Notes: a model not told the origin generated them from the sequence alone. Positions 41,952 through 51,598 are shown, numbered from the stretch's first letter. The stretch: 64,000 nt of DNA from Nocardia vinacea (GCF_035920345.1 NZ_CP109149.1:2914001-2978000); one strand, 5' to 3'. Program-made: numbers and translations.

Positions 41952-42560
41952 CTAGGCCTGATCCGGACGCGTCCCGTGGTTGCCCCAAATGCGTTCCACC
42001 GTGGCCCATTCGGTCTCCCACAACCGGGCCCTGCGCCGATCGAGCGCGCGGCGCAGCAGTGCGTATCCGCAGCCGAAGCAGACCGCGATCCCGAAGACCA
42101 TGCCGGTGGTGATCAGCAATGCCTTGCTCAGTGCCCGGGTGTCCGACGGCGGCTCGGTGACCTTGCCCGTGCCGTCGAGCCAAATCTTCACCGTGGCACC
42201 GGCTTTCATCACTCCGGTGGCCTGGTAGTCGCTGGTATGCGTGACACCGTCGGCGTCGCGCCATTGCACCCGAGCCGGGGTGATGGGCGCGTAGAGCGGC
42301 GCTTTGCCGACCTCGAGCACGGTCGCGTCGACCTCGTGTAACTGCGCCGCTTCGGCCCGCGCGATGCGGTCTTCGGTCTGGTAGATCCGGCCGCCGACCG
42401 CCATCGACAGCAGCGGGGCGATGATCAGGAACAACAGTGTGAGCACCGCGGCGACCACCAATTGCAGGCGATCCTCGCGGCGGCGCATCGGATTTCGATC
42501 CAAGCCGACCCGGCGGCAGGTGCGGCGGACAACGCACGGTGACCCGGTTGCTGCGGTCAT
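41952..42560 (-). CDS. Rv1733c-like membrane protein
   Basis: 202 residues. Two membrane segments (about 33-55 and 150-172) flank an extracytoplasmic loop with VDATVLEVGK and VQWRDADGVTHTSDYQATG. An N-terminal FRNPLVRG-like segment is here LDRNPMRRREDRLQLV. This is the layout of the actinobacterial Rv1733c family, whose biochemical function is unknown (Rv1733c itself is a dormancy-associated antigen). The start overlaps the TetR stop by 4 bases, so the two genes are probably co-expressed. Confidence 0.85.
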   Translation of the reverse strand: MTAATGSPCVVRRTCRRVGLDRNPMRRREDRLQLVVAAVLTLLFLIIAPLLSMAVGGRIYQTEDRIARAEAAQLHEVDATVLEVGKAPLYAPITPARVQWRDADGVTHTSDYQATGVMKAGATVKIWLDGTGKVTEPPSDTRALSKALLITTGMVFGIAVCFGCGYALLRRALDRRRARLWETEWATVERIWGNHGTRPDQA

Positions 42561-43204
42561 GACGATGACACCTCGCTCTGGAATTCAGCTGTCAGCCCGT
42601 TAAGGGTGTCGAAGAATGTGTCGACGAGATCGGGGAGTCCATCGGTGTCCGAACCCGCGCCCCAGACCTGTAGTGCGGCGATGAGCAGGCCGGTCCCGGC
42701 AGCGACGGCTGCCTCCGGACGCCGGTCCACCGCGGGATCGACATCGAGTCTGGCGGCGATGATCCGCACGGATTCGCGCTGCCCCTCGAGACGGATGCGC
42801 TGATAGCCCGCGGCCAGCGTCGGTTCCGCCTCGAAGAGTTGGAACAGCGCCCAGCGCCGAGCCAGGCGCGCCCCTTTCGCACCGGTGTGTTCGGTGGCCA
42901 GCCAGTCGTGCAAGGCATTGCGGTAGGCGACCAGCGGCGACTCGCCCAGGGGGCGGCGGCACAGCGCCTCGTTGAACAGGTGCACGTCCTGGTCGATTTC
43001 ACCGAGTACGGCATCCTCGATGGAGGAGAAATGACGACTGAAGGTCCGCCGGGTGACCCCGGCGCGTTCCGCGATGTCCTCGACGGCCACCGAACCCAAC
43101 CCACGCTCGTTGAGCAGGTCGAATGCGGCGCGCGACATTGCCGCGCGACTGCGGAGCGTCCGCAGCCGACGGCCGTCGAGGTCGACTTCGTCGTCGATAC
43201 CCAT
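42557..43204 (-). CDS. TetR-family regulator
   Basis: 215 residues. The HTH spans about residues 18-62 (AAFDLLNERGLGSVAVEDIAERAGVTRRTFSRHF). The C-terminal ligand-binding region is helical and unassigned, close to the AcnR-like or fatty-acid-responsive groups. It is the first gene of a two-gene unit with the Rv1733c-like protein. A palindrome 21-35 bases before its start is a likely self-operator. Confidence 0.9.
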   Translation of the reverse strand: MGIDDEVDLDGRRLRTLRSRAAMSRAAFDLLNERGLGSVAVEDIAERAGVTRRTFSRHFSSIEDAVLGEIDQDVHLFNEALCRRPLGESPLVAYRNALHDWLATEHTGAKGARLARRWALFQLFEAEPTLAAGYQRIRLEGQRESVRIIAARLDVDPAVDRRPEAAVAAGTGLLIAALQVWGAGSDTDGLPDLVDTFFDTLNGLTAEFQSEVSSS

Positions 43205-43224
43205 ATCGGCAGTCTACGCCCTAT

Positions 43225-43239
43225 TGTCCCACCGGGACA
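43225..43239. promoter_or_regulatory. Candidate TetR operator
   Basis: TGTCCC and GGGACA with a 3-base spacer, just upstream of the TetR start at 43204. Position and symmetry fit an autoregulatory operator. Confidence 0.6.
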
Positions 43240-43259
43240 TTAGTTCGGTGTGATTCGTA

Positions 43260-44102
43260 TCAGGGCTTTCGTGCCAGCCCGGTGACGATGAGCTGCTCCC
43301 AGACGGTGAGCTCGCGCCCGGAGCTGCCAACCGACGCTGCGTCACCGGCCGCCACGTCCGGCCGCCACTGCGCCGACGGGACGATATCGGGTTCGAGGAC
43401 TTCGAGGTCGCCGAAGAGGACGCGGATCTCCTCGGTATCGCGCCAGCGGCCGCGGCCGAAGGTGGCCTGCAGCTTCTGTTCGGCCGCGGTGGTCTCCGGA
43501 TTGTGCCCGGATCGGAAGTGCGTGATCAATACGTGACTGCCGGAAGGAATCTGGTCGTTCCAGAAGCGCACCACAGCAGCCGGATCCTCGTCGTCGTTGA
43601 AGTGGTGCAGGATCGAACTGAAGATGACGCCGACGGGCTGGTCGAAATCGATCAGCCGCACAACATCCGGATGATCGCGGATCGATTTGGGATCGCGAGC
43701 GTCGGCCTGGATCACCGTGGTGTTCTTATCGGTAGCCAGCAGCGCGCGACCGTGTGCGAGCACAATCGGATCATTGTCGACGTAGACCACCCGAGCGTCG
43801 GCGGCGTACCGCTTCGCGACCTGATGCACATTGTCGGCCGTCGGCAGGCCGCTGCCGAAGTCGATGAACTGCCACATGCCCGCCCGGGCCATGTCGCGCA
43901 CCCCGCGGATCAGCGCCTGCCTGCTGGTGAAGGCGATCGCCACCGAACCAGGCAGGTTCACCTTGAAGTGATCACCGATCTCCTGGTCGACGAGGTAGTT
44001 GTCCTTACCGCCGAGCAGATAGTCATAGACCCTGGCGATACTCGGTTTGCTCTGATCGATCTCCCGGTCGAGCCGAGTTGGCGGCGCAGCATCGTCGGTC
44101 AT
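43260..44102 (-). CDS. SAM-dependent methyltransferase-fold protein (DUF574 type)
   Basis: 280 residues from ATG 44102 (GAAGG 9 bases upstream). It begins with SIARVYDYLLGGKDNYLVDQ and has WQFIDFGSGLPTADNVHQVA (SAM-binding loop), RVVYVDNDPIVLAHGRALL and VGVIFSSILHHF. These are typical of the DUF574/SAM-MTase group, which is expanded in Nocardia and Streptomyces and often sits beside Scr1 regulators. The substrate is unknown. The Scr1 gene upstream is 136 bases away on the same strand. A similar pair exists at 54503-56863. Confidence 0.88.
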   Translation of the reverse strand: MTDDAAPPTRLDREIDQSKPSIARVYDYLLGGKDNYLVDQEIGDHFKVNLPGSVAIAFTSRQALIRGVRDMARAGMWQFIDFGSGLPTADNVHQVAKRYAADARVVYVDNDPIVLAHGRALLATDKNTTVIQADARDPKSIRDHPDVVRLIDFDQPVGVIFSSILHHFNDDEDPAAVVRFWNDQIPSGSHVLITHFRSGHNPETTAAEQKLQATFGRGRWRDTEEIRVLFGDLEVLEPDIVPSAQWRPDVAAGDAASVGSSGRELTVWEQLIVTGLARKP

Positions 44103-44238
44103 TGTCAACACCTTCGTCCACGGGACCTGTGCGGTTCCTATCCTATGAGACCCGGCATCACACCGTACGCACTTGACGAACCCGACGTGGCACCGCACCA
44201 CGCCGAGTTCGATTGTCCCGCTTATTGTTTTCGGCGCA

Positions 44239-45180
44239 TCACCGCGAATCGCCCAGCGCGGCCGGGTGATCGAGCGTCTCCGGATGCCGTTCGCACAGGG
44301 CGCGCAGCAATCCCGGGGTGTACTCCGGTGGCGCGGCATGCACCGATAGTTGATTGGCCACCGCGCGATACGCGTCGAGGTCGGCGGTCTTGTCCAGATA
44401 CAGCGCACTGGTGAGTTGCTGCAGATAAACGATGTCGGGAAGATCGGCTTCGGCGAAGCGCAACATGGTGAACGCACCGTCGGCCAACGCCGGACCGCCG
44501 ACATGATCCGGCAGCACCTGCACGGTGACGTGCGGCTCCTCGGTGATGCGCAGCAAATATTCGAGCTGAGCCCGCCACACCCTCGACCCGCCGATCGGCC
44601 GACGCAACGCCGCCTCCTCGACGATCAGCCACAGCTGCGGTGGATGCGGGCGGCGCAAGATCTCTTGACGGCGCAACCGCAGCGCGACCCGCCGCGCAAT
44701 CGCCTCCGCCGATTCGGCCGGATGCGCCAGGGCCAGCAATGCCCGTGCATAGTCGGCGGTCTGCAGCAGCTCGGGTATCGCCCTCGGCTCGTAGCCGCGG
44801 ATCAGCTTGGCGGCCTGCTCGAGTCCGAGATAGGTGTCGAACCACTTCGGCAACCAATCGCTGTCGCGATGCCACCAGCCCGAGGCGTTGGCCTGGCGCG
44901 CGAGCTCCCTGAACTCCTCGCGCTCCTCCGGGTCGGTGACACCGTAGAGCGTAAGCAGATCGAGCAGATCGCGTTCCCGGAAACCGGTGCGCCCCAATTC
45001 GAGTCGGCTGATCTTGGAATGCGAACCGCGGATCGCCTCGCCCGCATCCTCGCGGGAGATGTCACAGGTCTCGCGCAACCGTCGCATCCGGCTGCCGAGC
45101 ATCATCCGCAGCACGGTCGGTCCACCGTCGGCAGCAGGGTTCTTGCCGGAAAATGAATGTCGCACTTCCGAAGCACGCAT
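44239..45180 (-). CDS. Scr1-family XRE regulator (HTH + DUF5753)
   Basis: 313 residues. The N-terminal XRE HTH is at about 28-85 (LGSRMRRLRETCDISREDAGEAIRGSHSKISRLELG). The rest is the DUF5753 ligand or partner domain (WFDTYLGLEQAAKLIRGYEPRAIPELLQTADYA, then VTVQVLPDHVGG). Family members usually work with DUF397 proteins in development and antibiotic control. An operator-like motif lies upstream at 45247-45266. It is about 75% similar in layout to the protein at 54503-55390. Confidence 0.9.
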   Translation of the reverse strand: MRASEVRHSFSGKNPAADGGPTVLRMMLGSRMRRLRETCDISREDAGEAIRGSHSKISRLELGRTGFRERDLLDLLTLYGVTDPEEREEFRELARQANASGWWHRDSDWLPKWFDTYLGLEQAAKLIRGYEPRAIPELLQTADYARALLALAHPAESAEAIARRVALRLRRQEILRRPHPPQLWLIVEEAALRRPIGGSRVWRAQLEYLLRITEEPHVTVQVLPDHVGGPALADGAFTMLRFAEADLPDIVYLQQLTSALYLDKTADLDAYRAVANQLSVHAAPPEYTPGLLRALCERHPETLDHPAALGDSR

Positions 45181-45246
45181 TCGATGAGTCTGCCATGAAA
45201 TAGCCGCAACTCTCTAGAACCAAAATGCCCTATTTCCACAAGTATT

Positions 45247-45266
45247 CGTACATCTGCAAGTACATT
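45247..45266 (-). promoter_or_regulatory. Scr1-type operator-like motif upstream of the first Scr1 gene
   Basis: CGTACATCTGCAAGTACATT (plus strand). Its reverse complement has TACTTGCA, the core also found at 51682, 56936, 57364 and, in part, 55777. It lies 67-86 bases before the Scr1 start. Confidence 0.55.
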
Positions 45267-45293
45267 CCGCAATATCTGCGGCCCAGCTTCGGT

Positions 45294-46355
45294 TCAGCGC
45301 AGCAGCACCTCCGCGCTGGCCCGACCGAACAGCTTGCGCCCGTCGGAGACTGCCGTGAGCGCGATGGTCGCCGCGCGACGATCCGGATCCAGCGCCTTGA
45401 CCCGGCCGTGGAATTCGACCTCGCACTGCCGGGTGGCCGAGACCGGGGCGAATCCGGCGAACCGCACACCGTATTCGGCGATCGCGGCCGGATCGCCGAG
45501 CCAGTCGGTGAGATAGCTCGCGCCGAGACCCATGGTCAGCAGGCCGTGCGAGACCACACCGGGCAGTCCCGCGGCGATCGCAACATGCTCACTGAAGTGG
45601 ATCGGATTCGAATCACCGGATACCCCAGCGTAATTCACCAGATCACCGCGCGAGAGCGGGACGACGCGGGTCGGCAGTTCGGTACCGACCTGCAGCTCGT
45701 CGAACGCGATGCCGCACGGCACCCGCACCGGGGGCTCGTCCAGACCGTCCTCGGGCAACACCTCGTCGAAGCATTCGACGATGCCGCCATCCAACGCATG
45801 CTCCGGCCGCCGGGTCGCGTCCTGCCGTTGGCGCAGCGCCTCGCCGCTCATGATGACGCCGTCGACCGCGGTAGCCAGTTCGGTGGCGACCTCGGCGCCG
45901 GTGTGGGCCACCACGGTGGTGTGCGCGGTCTGCAGCAGTTCCTTGTACTGGTTGGTGAACACATTCCGGATGACCATGAAGTCCATATCGCCGAACTGCC
46001 GGAACGATTCGACATAGGTGTCGCAGCGCAGTTGGTCACCGGCGACGAGCGGCCGGTGCGCCCGGATGCTCTGCTCGGTCTGCAGCACCTGGCTGATGTC
46101 GTAGCCGGTCAGCACCGAATCGAACATCTTGCGCTGGAGCAGCAGCAAGATGATCGAGGAAAACGTGGGCGGTGCGATGAGCCCATCGAAGCCGAGCTCC
46201 CATGCCGCGTCCTCATGCCAGTGCGCGGGGTGGAAGTCCCGAACCGCACGGGCGAATTCGCGAATTTTCTCCCGTCCGACCTCGTAATGGTCGGACATCC
46301 GATAGTGGCGCCCCACCATCGCGCTAGCTTGTTCGGATCCACTCAAAACCGTCAC
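45294..46355 (-). CDS. Fused HadA/HadB-type MaoC dehydratase
   Basis: 353 residues. The N-terminal hotdog has YEVGREKIREFARAVRDFHPAHW. The C-terminal MaoC domain has LQVGTELPTRVVPLSRGDLVNYAGVSGD followed by SNPIHFSEHVA, so the catalytic Asp and His of the hydratase motif are intact. It may dehydrate 3-hydroxyacyl-ACP in mycolic-type elongation or hydrate enoyl-CoA. It is a paralogue of 31582-32634, which lacks the His. It stands alone, with its ATG at 46355 and the secretory lipase gene 61 bases upstream on the same strand. Confidence 0.9.
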   Translation of the reverse strand: MTVLSGSEQASAMVGRHYRMSDHYEVGREKIREFARAVRDFHPAHWHEDAAWELGFDGLIAPPTFSSIILLLLQRKMFDSVLTGYDISQVLQTEQSIRAHRPLVAGDQLRCDTYVESFRQFGDMDFMVIRNVFTNQYKELLQTAHTTVVAHTGAEVATELATAVDGVIMSGEALRQRQDATRRPEHALDGGIVECFDEVLPEDGLDEPPVRVPCGIAFDELQVGTELPTRVVPLSRGDLVNYAGVSGDSNPIHFSEHVAIAAGLPGVVSHGLLTMGLGASYLTDWLGDPAAIAEYGVRFAGFAPVSATRQCEVEFHGRVKALDPDRRAATIALTAVSDGRKLFGRASAEVLLR

Positions 46356-46416
46356 GTTTCATACATCGCGACCCCGATACCAGGTGCAACACCAATAGCT
46401 CATTGCCATAAGTCTC

Positions 46417-47820
46417 TCAACATTCATCGGGCGCCGCCACCCCCTGCAGGCGCTGATCCAGCCAGATCATCGCCTCCGGATAGCCGACACCGCCGGCGAT
46501 GATGTGTTCACCGAGGACGCTGCGATACACCGCCGAGACACCGAGGCCGCACTGCTCCTGGTAGAGGTTGCGCGCGCCCTCGGCCGGAATCCAGAATTCC
46601 TGCTCACCGTTGTAGATGTAGAGCGGTGTCGCGGACTTCATGCCCGGCATGCGCGTCACGTCGTAGATCTCGGTGGCGACCTCGGAATGCAGCGGATCCG
46701 GGATCTTGGCGGCGATATCGATGGGCAGCATCAGCAACCCGACCGCACCGAATACACTGCCGCACAAGTCTTTCAGCGGTGACGTCGCCGCCCACTGCGC
46801 CAGGTTGTTCATGCTGGCCAGGATCTCCGGGCGCTCCCGGCCGACGCCGAAAGTCGCGGCCAGGAAGACCCCCGAGGCGAGGTTGCCGTTCATGCTGCGC
46901 CCGAGGATTTCGTAGTCGGCGGGCACACCGCCGAGCGCGGCACCGACGATCGATCCGGCCAATTCCGGAGCGTAGCTGTCGATCAGCTTCACCGCCCCCT
47001 TGGTGGCGATGGCGCCACCGGAGTAGCCGGTCATACCGAATCGGCTGTCGCCGAATTCATCGGGGCGCAATCCGCGCACCGCGCGGATGGCATCGAGCAC
47101 GGCATGTCCGGCGACATAGGGCTCCGCGTAGGCCATCCACGGTCCCTCGTGATCCGGAATCAGCACCGCGTATCCGCGCAATGCCGCCAATTGCGTTGTA
47201 GGCGGCAGGAAGTCGGTGATGCTGGTATTGCGTGACCAACCGTGCGAGAAGGTGTAGCCGGGAGTGCAGTCCCGACCCAGCGCATCGATCGGGAGGTTGT
47301 TCACCACGACCGGTCGGCTACCCGGACCAGGCCATGCGGTGGCCGGAATGATCAATGTCGCAGTGGCATACGAGGCCGTGTCGCGCGAATCGGTGGTGCG
47401 GTATTTCAGCAGCAGCGCCTGCCGAATCGGCACCAATACCAGCGGCGCGGCCGTCGCGCTGACATCGCGCACCTCCACGAGCTCGCCGGGCGCGTAATCT
47501 TCCAGATTCGCCGGCCACGCGTCGAAGGTCGGATCACCGATGGCGCTCGGCGCCGAGGCCTGGCGCAGGGCGGCTAGCGCCGAGGACAGGGTGGTGGCCT
47601 CCTGCACCGGACCGGACAGATGCGGCCCGACAGTGATCGGCGGCGGCGGGATGACGCTATCGATCCACTTCTGCAGATCCGGCAATATCGAACCGGCATC
47701 GGTTGGGATCGGCAACGCGGGCAGGCCGGGAATAGCGGGCGGCGGTTCGGCCGACGCCTCCCCCATCGCGACCGGACACACGAGCAACAGCACGAAAACG
47801 ATGACACGCAGGCACTTCAT
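46417..47820 (-). CDS. Secretory lipase (LIP family)
   Basis: 467 residues from ATG 47820 (an in-frame GTG at 47829 is less likely). The signal peptide is about residues 1-24 (VIVFVLLLVCPVAMG, cleavage near ASA-EP). The LIP family (PF03583) body has YLTTDSRD-like LKYRTTDSRDTASY, VVVNNLPIDALGRDCTPGYT, and the elbow FGMTGYSGGAIATKGAV. It should hydrolyse triglycerides or other esters outside the cell. It ends close to the MaoC gene and lies 260 bases from a paralogue at 48081. Confidence 0.9.
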   Translation of the reverse strand: MKCLRVIVFVLLLVCPVAMGEASAEPPPAIPGLPALPIPTDAGSILPDLQKWIDSVIPPPPITVGPHLSGPVQEATTLSSALAALRQASAPSAIGDPTFDAWPANLEDYAPGELVEVRDVSATAAPLVLVPIRQALLLKYRTTDSRDTASYATATLIIPATAWPGPGSRPVVVNNLPIDALGRDCTPGYTFSHGWSRNTSITDFLPPTTQLAALRGYAVLIPDHEGPWMAYAEPYVAGHAVLDAIRAVRGLRPDEFGDSRFGMTGYSGGAIATKGAVKLIDSYAPELAGSIVGAALGGVPADYEILGRSMNGNLASGVFLAATFGVGRERPEILASMNNLAQWAATSPLKDLCGSVFGAVGLLMLPIDIAAKIPDPLHSEVATEIYDVTRMPGMKSATPLYIYNGEQEFWIPAEGARNLYQEQCGLGVSAVYRSVLGEHIIAGGVGYPEAMIWLDQRLQGVAAPDEC

Positions 47821-48080
47821 TTGGCACACGCCCCAGGGTGCGACGTCGGGTTCCCTGGCGCCCGGGTTTATGGTGCCTTCGACCCCGAAATGCCCCTGAG
47901 TGCCGAGGCCAGAAAGTCAGGCTAACCGAGGGAACTCGCGCGGATACCCCGCCGTGCTCGAGTTGTGTGTGTCACGTCGCCGAATCGCAACAATCCGAGC
48001 CGAATCCGCTTGTCCAGCAACACGGATCCGGCTCGGTCGTGCTCCGGCATCCGCCGGATCGCACCAGTTCGTGCTCATTC

Positions 48081-49334
48081 TCAACAGTTGCTCGGCGCTA
48101 CCTCCCCTCGGAATCGCGCGTCCAACCAATTCAGCGCCGTCGGAATGCCCAGGACCGCGGCGGTGAGATGGTCGGGTACCGGGATCTGCTCGGACTGCAC
48201 CCGCGCCCCGGCCGCGCACCAGCGCTTATCGGTATTCACCACCGCATCGACGGGAATGAGTCCGTCGATCGGCGAATGCCATTCGAAGATCGGCGTTTTC
48301 GGCACACCGTCGTAGAGTTCGAGGCTGTTCTCCTCGACCACCGCGCGTGCGGTGGCATCGTTGATCATCGAGGTCGACTTCGCGAAGTCCAGTGCCCCGC
48401 GCCCCGCGCCCGTGGCCAGGATGTCATTGGTGCAGCTATTGGCGATCGCAGTCCGTGCGACGAGGCCGCGCTCGTTGAGTTGGTCGCTGAGCGGGAAGCG
48501 GTCGGGATACTCCCGCTCCAGGCCGAGCCCGGCCGCAAGGGCGAGCCCGAAGACCGGATGCGAGTTGAGGCCGAGGGTCTCCAGCATGGTCACCAGATTC
48601 ATCGGCACACCGCCCATCGCGGCCCCGGCGATCTCCACGTCCGGCGCGTACTCGGGCGCCAGCGCGGCCGCCCATGCGGTAGCCATGCCGCCGCCGGAGT
48701 ACCCGACCATCGAGACCGGGCTCTTTTGCACCTGCAATTCGGCGACCTGCTTCACCGCTCGGATACCGTCGAGGGTGATCATGCCGCCCAATTTGGCCGC
48801 GCCGTAGGCGAAATTCGGACCGAGGTGGTCCGGCAGCGCGACGCTCCAGCCGCGCGAGAGCAGCGCATTCCAGCCCGGCGCCTCTCGGACGATGAGGTTC
48901 GGATCGCCGGTGTAGAGCACCCGCGACACCGAGCACTCGGCGCCGAGGCCATTGATGATGTGCTGATAGGAGAGCAGGGGGCCGTCGGGGGCGTGTGCCT
49001 TCGGAGTGAGCACCGTGGTGGTCGCCGCGATCGGCTGACCTTCGGAGCTGGTGGAACGGAAGCGCACGACGGTGACGGTGGTATCCGGGAAGATCGCCAG
49101 CGGGGGCATCACCCGCGTCGCGATCACATCACCGGGTTTCTTATCCGCCAGATCGGGCGGGGTCGCGTAAAAGGGATCGGGATCAGGGGTGGGGTACAGA
49201 GGTGTGGTGTGGGCGGCGCCTGCCGCCGCCGTCAGCACCATCAGCAGACCGATCGTCATGGCCAGCGACTGCTTGCCGATCGTTCGAATCACGGCGCCGA
49301 CTGCGCGAATCGGTCTACGTAGGGCCTGTCTCAT
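48081..49334 (-). CDS. Secretory lipase (LIP family), paralogue
   Basis: 417 residues from ATG 49334 (GGAGG about 10 bases upstream). The signal sequence has a long basic N-region and a hydrophobic run (about 24-42, AAGAA). LIP features are VVRFRSTSSEGQPIAATTTVLTP, LLSYQHIINGLGAEC, LPDHLGPNFAYG and the elbow VSMVGYSGGGMATAW; FEWHSPIDGLIPV carries the likely acid. Two LIP genes in tandem on the same strand suggest a local duplication with later divergence. Confidence 0.9.
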   Translation of the reverse strand: MRQALRRPIRAVGAVIRTIGKQSLAMTIGLLMVLTAAAGAAHTTPLYPTPDPDPFYATPPDLADKKPGDVIATRVMPPLAIFPDTTVTVVRFRSTSSEGQPIAATTTVLTPKAHAPDGPLLSYQHIINGLGAECSVSRVLYTGDPNLIVREAPGWNALLSRGWSVALPDHLGPNFAYGAAKLGGMITLDGIRAVKQVAELQVQKSPVSMVGYSGGGMATAWAAALAPEYAPDVEIAGAAMGGVPMNLVTMLETLGLNSHPVFGLALAAGLGLEREYPDRFPLSDQLNERGLVARTAIANSCTNDILATGAGRGALDFAKSTSMINDATARAVVEENSLELYDGVPKTPIFEWHSPIDGLIPVDAVVNTDKRWCAAGARVQSEQIPVPDHLTAAVLGIPTALNWLDARFRGEVAPSNC

Positions 49335-49619
49335 CGACGTATTGCCTCCGGGAGAGAGTTTGGTCCGACGTTGGGAACATAGTCGACGGCGATCGTCGCG
49401 AAGGCAAAGGGCAAGCGAAATGTTTTGAGAAATCACAACTCTCGGGTGCGCAAACCGTGGTCGGCGGTCCGGCGCCTTCGTGACTGTCTCCGATCGCGAG
49501 GTGTCGTGTCTGTGACATGTCCAGCCGATCGGCCGGACCATGTTCTGCACCATGGTGCGTGACTTACCGTCACACCTATCGACGCGGCGAGTCGAGTCGA
49601 GTCGTAAGGAGACGGTGGC

Positions 49620-49892
49620 ATGGACGGCACTGTGAAATCTGGAACGGATTCCCCCGAGCGAAACTCGGCGTATCCGATGGATATCCAGGAGCCACCGACG
49701 CGACGGGTCACCGTCTACTTCGACGGTCCGACCTCCGAGGACGCACTCGTGCTCGAGTACGCCGCTACCCGTACCGAGGCCTGGGAATTCACCTCGGCCG
49801 CGCTCAACGCCGGGCTCACCGTGACGGTCGACAGCAAGGTGCGACCGGGACTGCGCCGACTGCCGTGCCGCTCGCTGTGGCACTCACCGTGA
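49620..49892 (+). CDS. Small hypothetical protein
   Basis: 90 residues from ATG 49620 with AAGGAG 8 bases upstream. The middle (TRRVTVYFDGPTSEDALVLEYAATR) looks like a mixed beta-alpha fold. The C-terminus is basic. No motif, signal peptide or membrane segment is seen. It is followed by a lipoprotein gene on the same strand after 125 bases. Confidence 0.55.
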   Translation: MDGTVKSGTDSPERNSAYPMDIQEPPTRRVTVYFDGPTSEDALVLEYAATRTEAWEFTSAALNAGLTVTVDSKVRPGLRRLPCRSLWHSP

Positions 49893-50017
49893 CCGCGGCG
49901 TCGCTGCCGTAAACCGTCGCTGCTGTCAAACACTGGGCTGCCACATCCCGGTATGGCTGATGCGCCGCCGCACGATGACTACTCTCGGATGGTGGACACC
50001 ATGCGGGAGGATCGACG

Positions 50018-50518
50018 TTGACCCAGCGGAATACCGAATGGGCACGATGGGGTGCCGCGCTGCTGTGCTGCGGCGCGCTGGTCCCGGCCATCGCGGCGTG
50101 CGGCTCCGACGAGACACCGTCGGCCGTAACGACAACCACGACGACGCCCACGGCCGCGCCCGTATCCACCAGCCCCCTCGCCGCGCTGCCGAGCGTCGAT
50201 CCCTACGCAGGTATGCCGCTCATCGACCACACCACCTGGACCGAGGGCGTCGACGGTGCTCGCCTGCTGGTCTACCCCACCGAGGCCGGACGGCGCGAGG
50301 CCTTCCCCGATACCGAGGAACGGGCCTGGCAGGAGGTGCTCACGCACTCCCCCGACGCCGATACGGCCGGTATGCGTGACCAGTTCGTCTGTCACTGGGT
50401 CTGGGCCCGCATGGTGCAGCCCAACAAGGAGAGCTGGAATCTGGAACCCTGGCGTCCGGCCGTGGGCTATCAGGCCACCGTCCAGGCATCGTGTAATCCC
50501 GGAGGACCCGAACGCTGA
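50018..50518 (+). CDS. DUF2599 lipoprotein
   Basis: 166 residues from TTG 50018, chosen because GGGAGG lies 8 bases upstream and no ATG is suitable. A lipobox AIAAC (Cys about 28) follows a hydrophobic segment. A Thr/Pro-rich linker comes next, and the C-terminal domain has RMQDQF-like MRDQFVCHWVWARM, KESWNLEPWRP and SCNPGG, which fits DUF2599. The protein should be anchored on the outer face of the cytoplasmic membrane. The function of the domain is unknown. Confidence 0.85.
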   Translation: MTQRNTEWARWGAALLCCGALVPAIAACGSDETPSAVTTTTTTPTAAPVSTSPLAALPSVDPYAGMPLIDHTTWTEGVDGARLLVYPTEAGRREAFPDTEERAWQEVLTHSPDADTAGMRDQFVCHWVWARMVQPNKESWNLEPWRPAVGYQATVQASCNPGGPER

Positions 50519-50567
50519 CCATTTCGAGCGATCTGCAAGCAATCGCTACGGCCTGAAAGGACCCCAA

Positions 50568-51263
50568 ATGCGCGTCGTCATCGCAGGCGGACACGGGAAG
50601 ATCGCGCTACTGCTCGGCGAAATACTCACCGGGCGCGGCGACGAGGTCGAGAGCCTGATCCGCAATGCCGACCATGCGGACGAGGTCGCGGCCACCGGCG
50701 CGCGACCGGTCGTCTTCGATCTCGAGCACAGCACGGTGGCCGAGCTCGCCGCCGTCGTAAAGGGTTCCGATGCGGTGATTTTCGCCGCAGGCGCCGGGGC
50801 GGGCAGCGGAACGGCCCGCAAGTACACGGTGGACAAGGGCGGTTCGGTGCTGTTGGCCGATGCCGCCGAGGCGGCCGGCGTCCGGCGGTTCGTGCAGATC
50901 TCCACGATGGGCGCGGGTAAGCCGCCTGCCCCCGGCACCGATGAGGTCTGGGCCGCCTATATCGACGCCAAGACCCAGGCCGAGGACGATCTGCGCGCCC
51001 GCGATCTCGATTGGACGATCCTGCGCCCCGGCCGGCTGCTCGATACCGCCGCGACCGACCGAGTCTTACTGAGCACGCCACCACTACCCTTCGGCAGCAT
51101 CGCCCGGGCCGATGTCGCCGCCGTCCTCGCCGAAATTCTGCACGCGGCACAGACCACGCACACCACTTTGGAGCTCGTCGCAGGCGACATTTCGGTAACG
51201 CACGCGGTCTCCGAGATCGGTAGCCAGTCGGTCGCCGAAGGCGGTGCCACACTTACCGATTGA
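50568..51263 (+). CDS. Atypical SDR, NAD(P)-binding oxidoreductase
   Basis: 231 residues from ATG 50568 (AAAGGA upstream). It begins MRVVIAGGHGKIALLLGEIL with the GGHGKI nucleotide loop of the SDR5/NmrA-like group, then DAVIFAAGAGAGSG, VRRFVQISTMGAG and LDWTILRPGRL. The usual YxxxK appears as YIDAKTQAE. Such proteins may be dehydratases, epimerases, flavin reductases or redox sensors. It is followed after 32 bases by an ABM-domain gene, and the two are probably co-transcribed. Confidence 0.88.
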   Translation: MRVVIAGGHGKIALLLGEILTGRGDEVESLIRNADHADEVAATGARPVVFDLEHSTVAELAAVVKGSDAVIFAAGAGAGSGTARKYTVDKGGSVLLADAAEAAGVRRFVQISTMGAGKPPAPGTDEVWAAYIDAKTQAEDDLRARDLDWTILRPGRLLDTAATDRVLLSTPPLPFGSIARADVAAVLAEILHAAQTTHTTLELVAGDISVTHAVSEIGSQSVAEGGATLTD

Positions 51264-51295
51264 TATTTTTCGCCGCTAGATTGGAGAACATAGCC

Positions 51296-51598
51296 GTGTT
51301 CAGCCGTATCACTTCCCTGAAGCTGCGACCCGGATCCCGCGGTGAATTCCTCGATGTGGTCAGTCGAAGTGCCGCCGCATCGGTGCGCGAGGAACCCGGT
51401 TGCCTGCGATTCGATGTGTGCGCCGACCGGGTTGATCCGCACCGGTTTTTCCTCTACCAGGTCTATATCGATGAGGAGGCCGCCGAAGCGCACCGTTTCA
51501 CCGAGCATTTCCTGGCCTGGCGCTGCGCGGCCGACCGATATGTGGAGCCCGGCACTCAAGTTCACTACAGCACCGATGTCGTGATCAATGCGAAATGA
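51296..51598 (+). CDS. Antibiotic-biosynthesis-monooxygenase (ABM)-domain protein
   Basis: 100 residues from GTG 51296 (GGAG 9 bases upstream). One ABM ferredoxin-like unit: ITSLKLRPGSRGEFLDVV, EEPGCLRFDVCADRVDPHRFFLYQVY and EEAAEAHRFTEHFLAW. Members act as cofactor-free oxygenases on quinones, as LsrG-like isomerases, or as heme-degrading proteins. The His in EAHRFTEHF is consistent with that fold. It is downstream of the SDR, suggesting a small redox unit. Confidence 0.85.
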   Translation: MFSRITSLKLRPGSRGEFLDVVSRSAAASVREEPGCLRFDVCADRVDPHRFFLYQVYIDEEAAEAHRFTEHFLAWRCAADRYVEPGTQVHYSTDVVINAK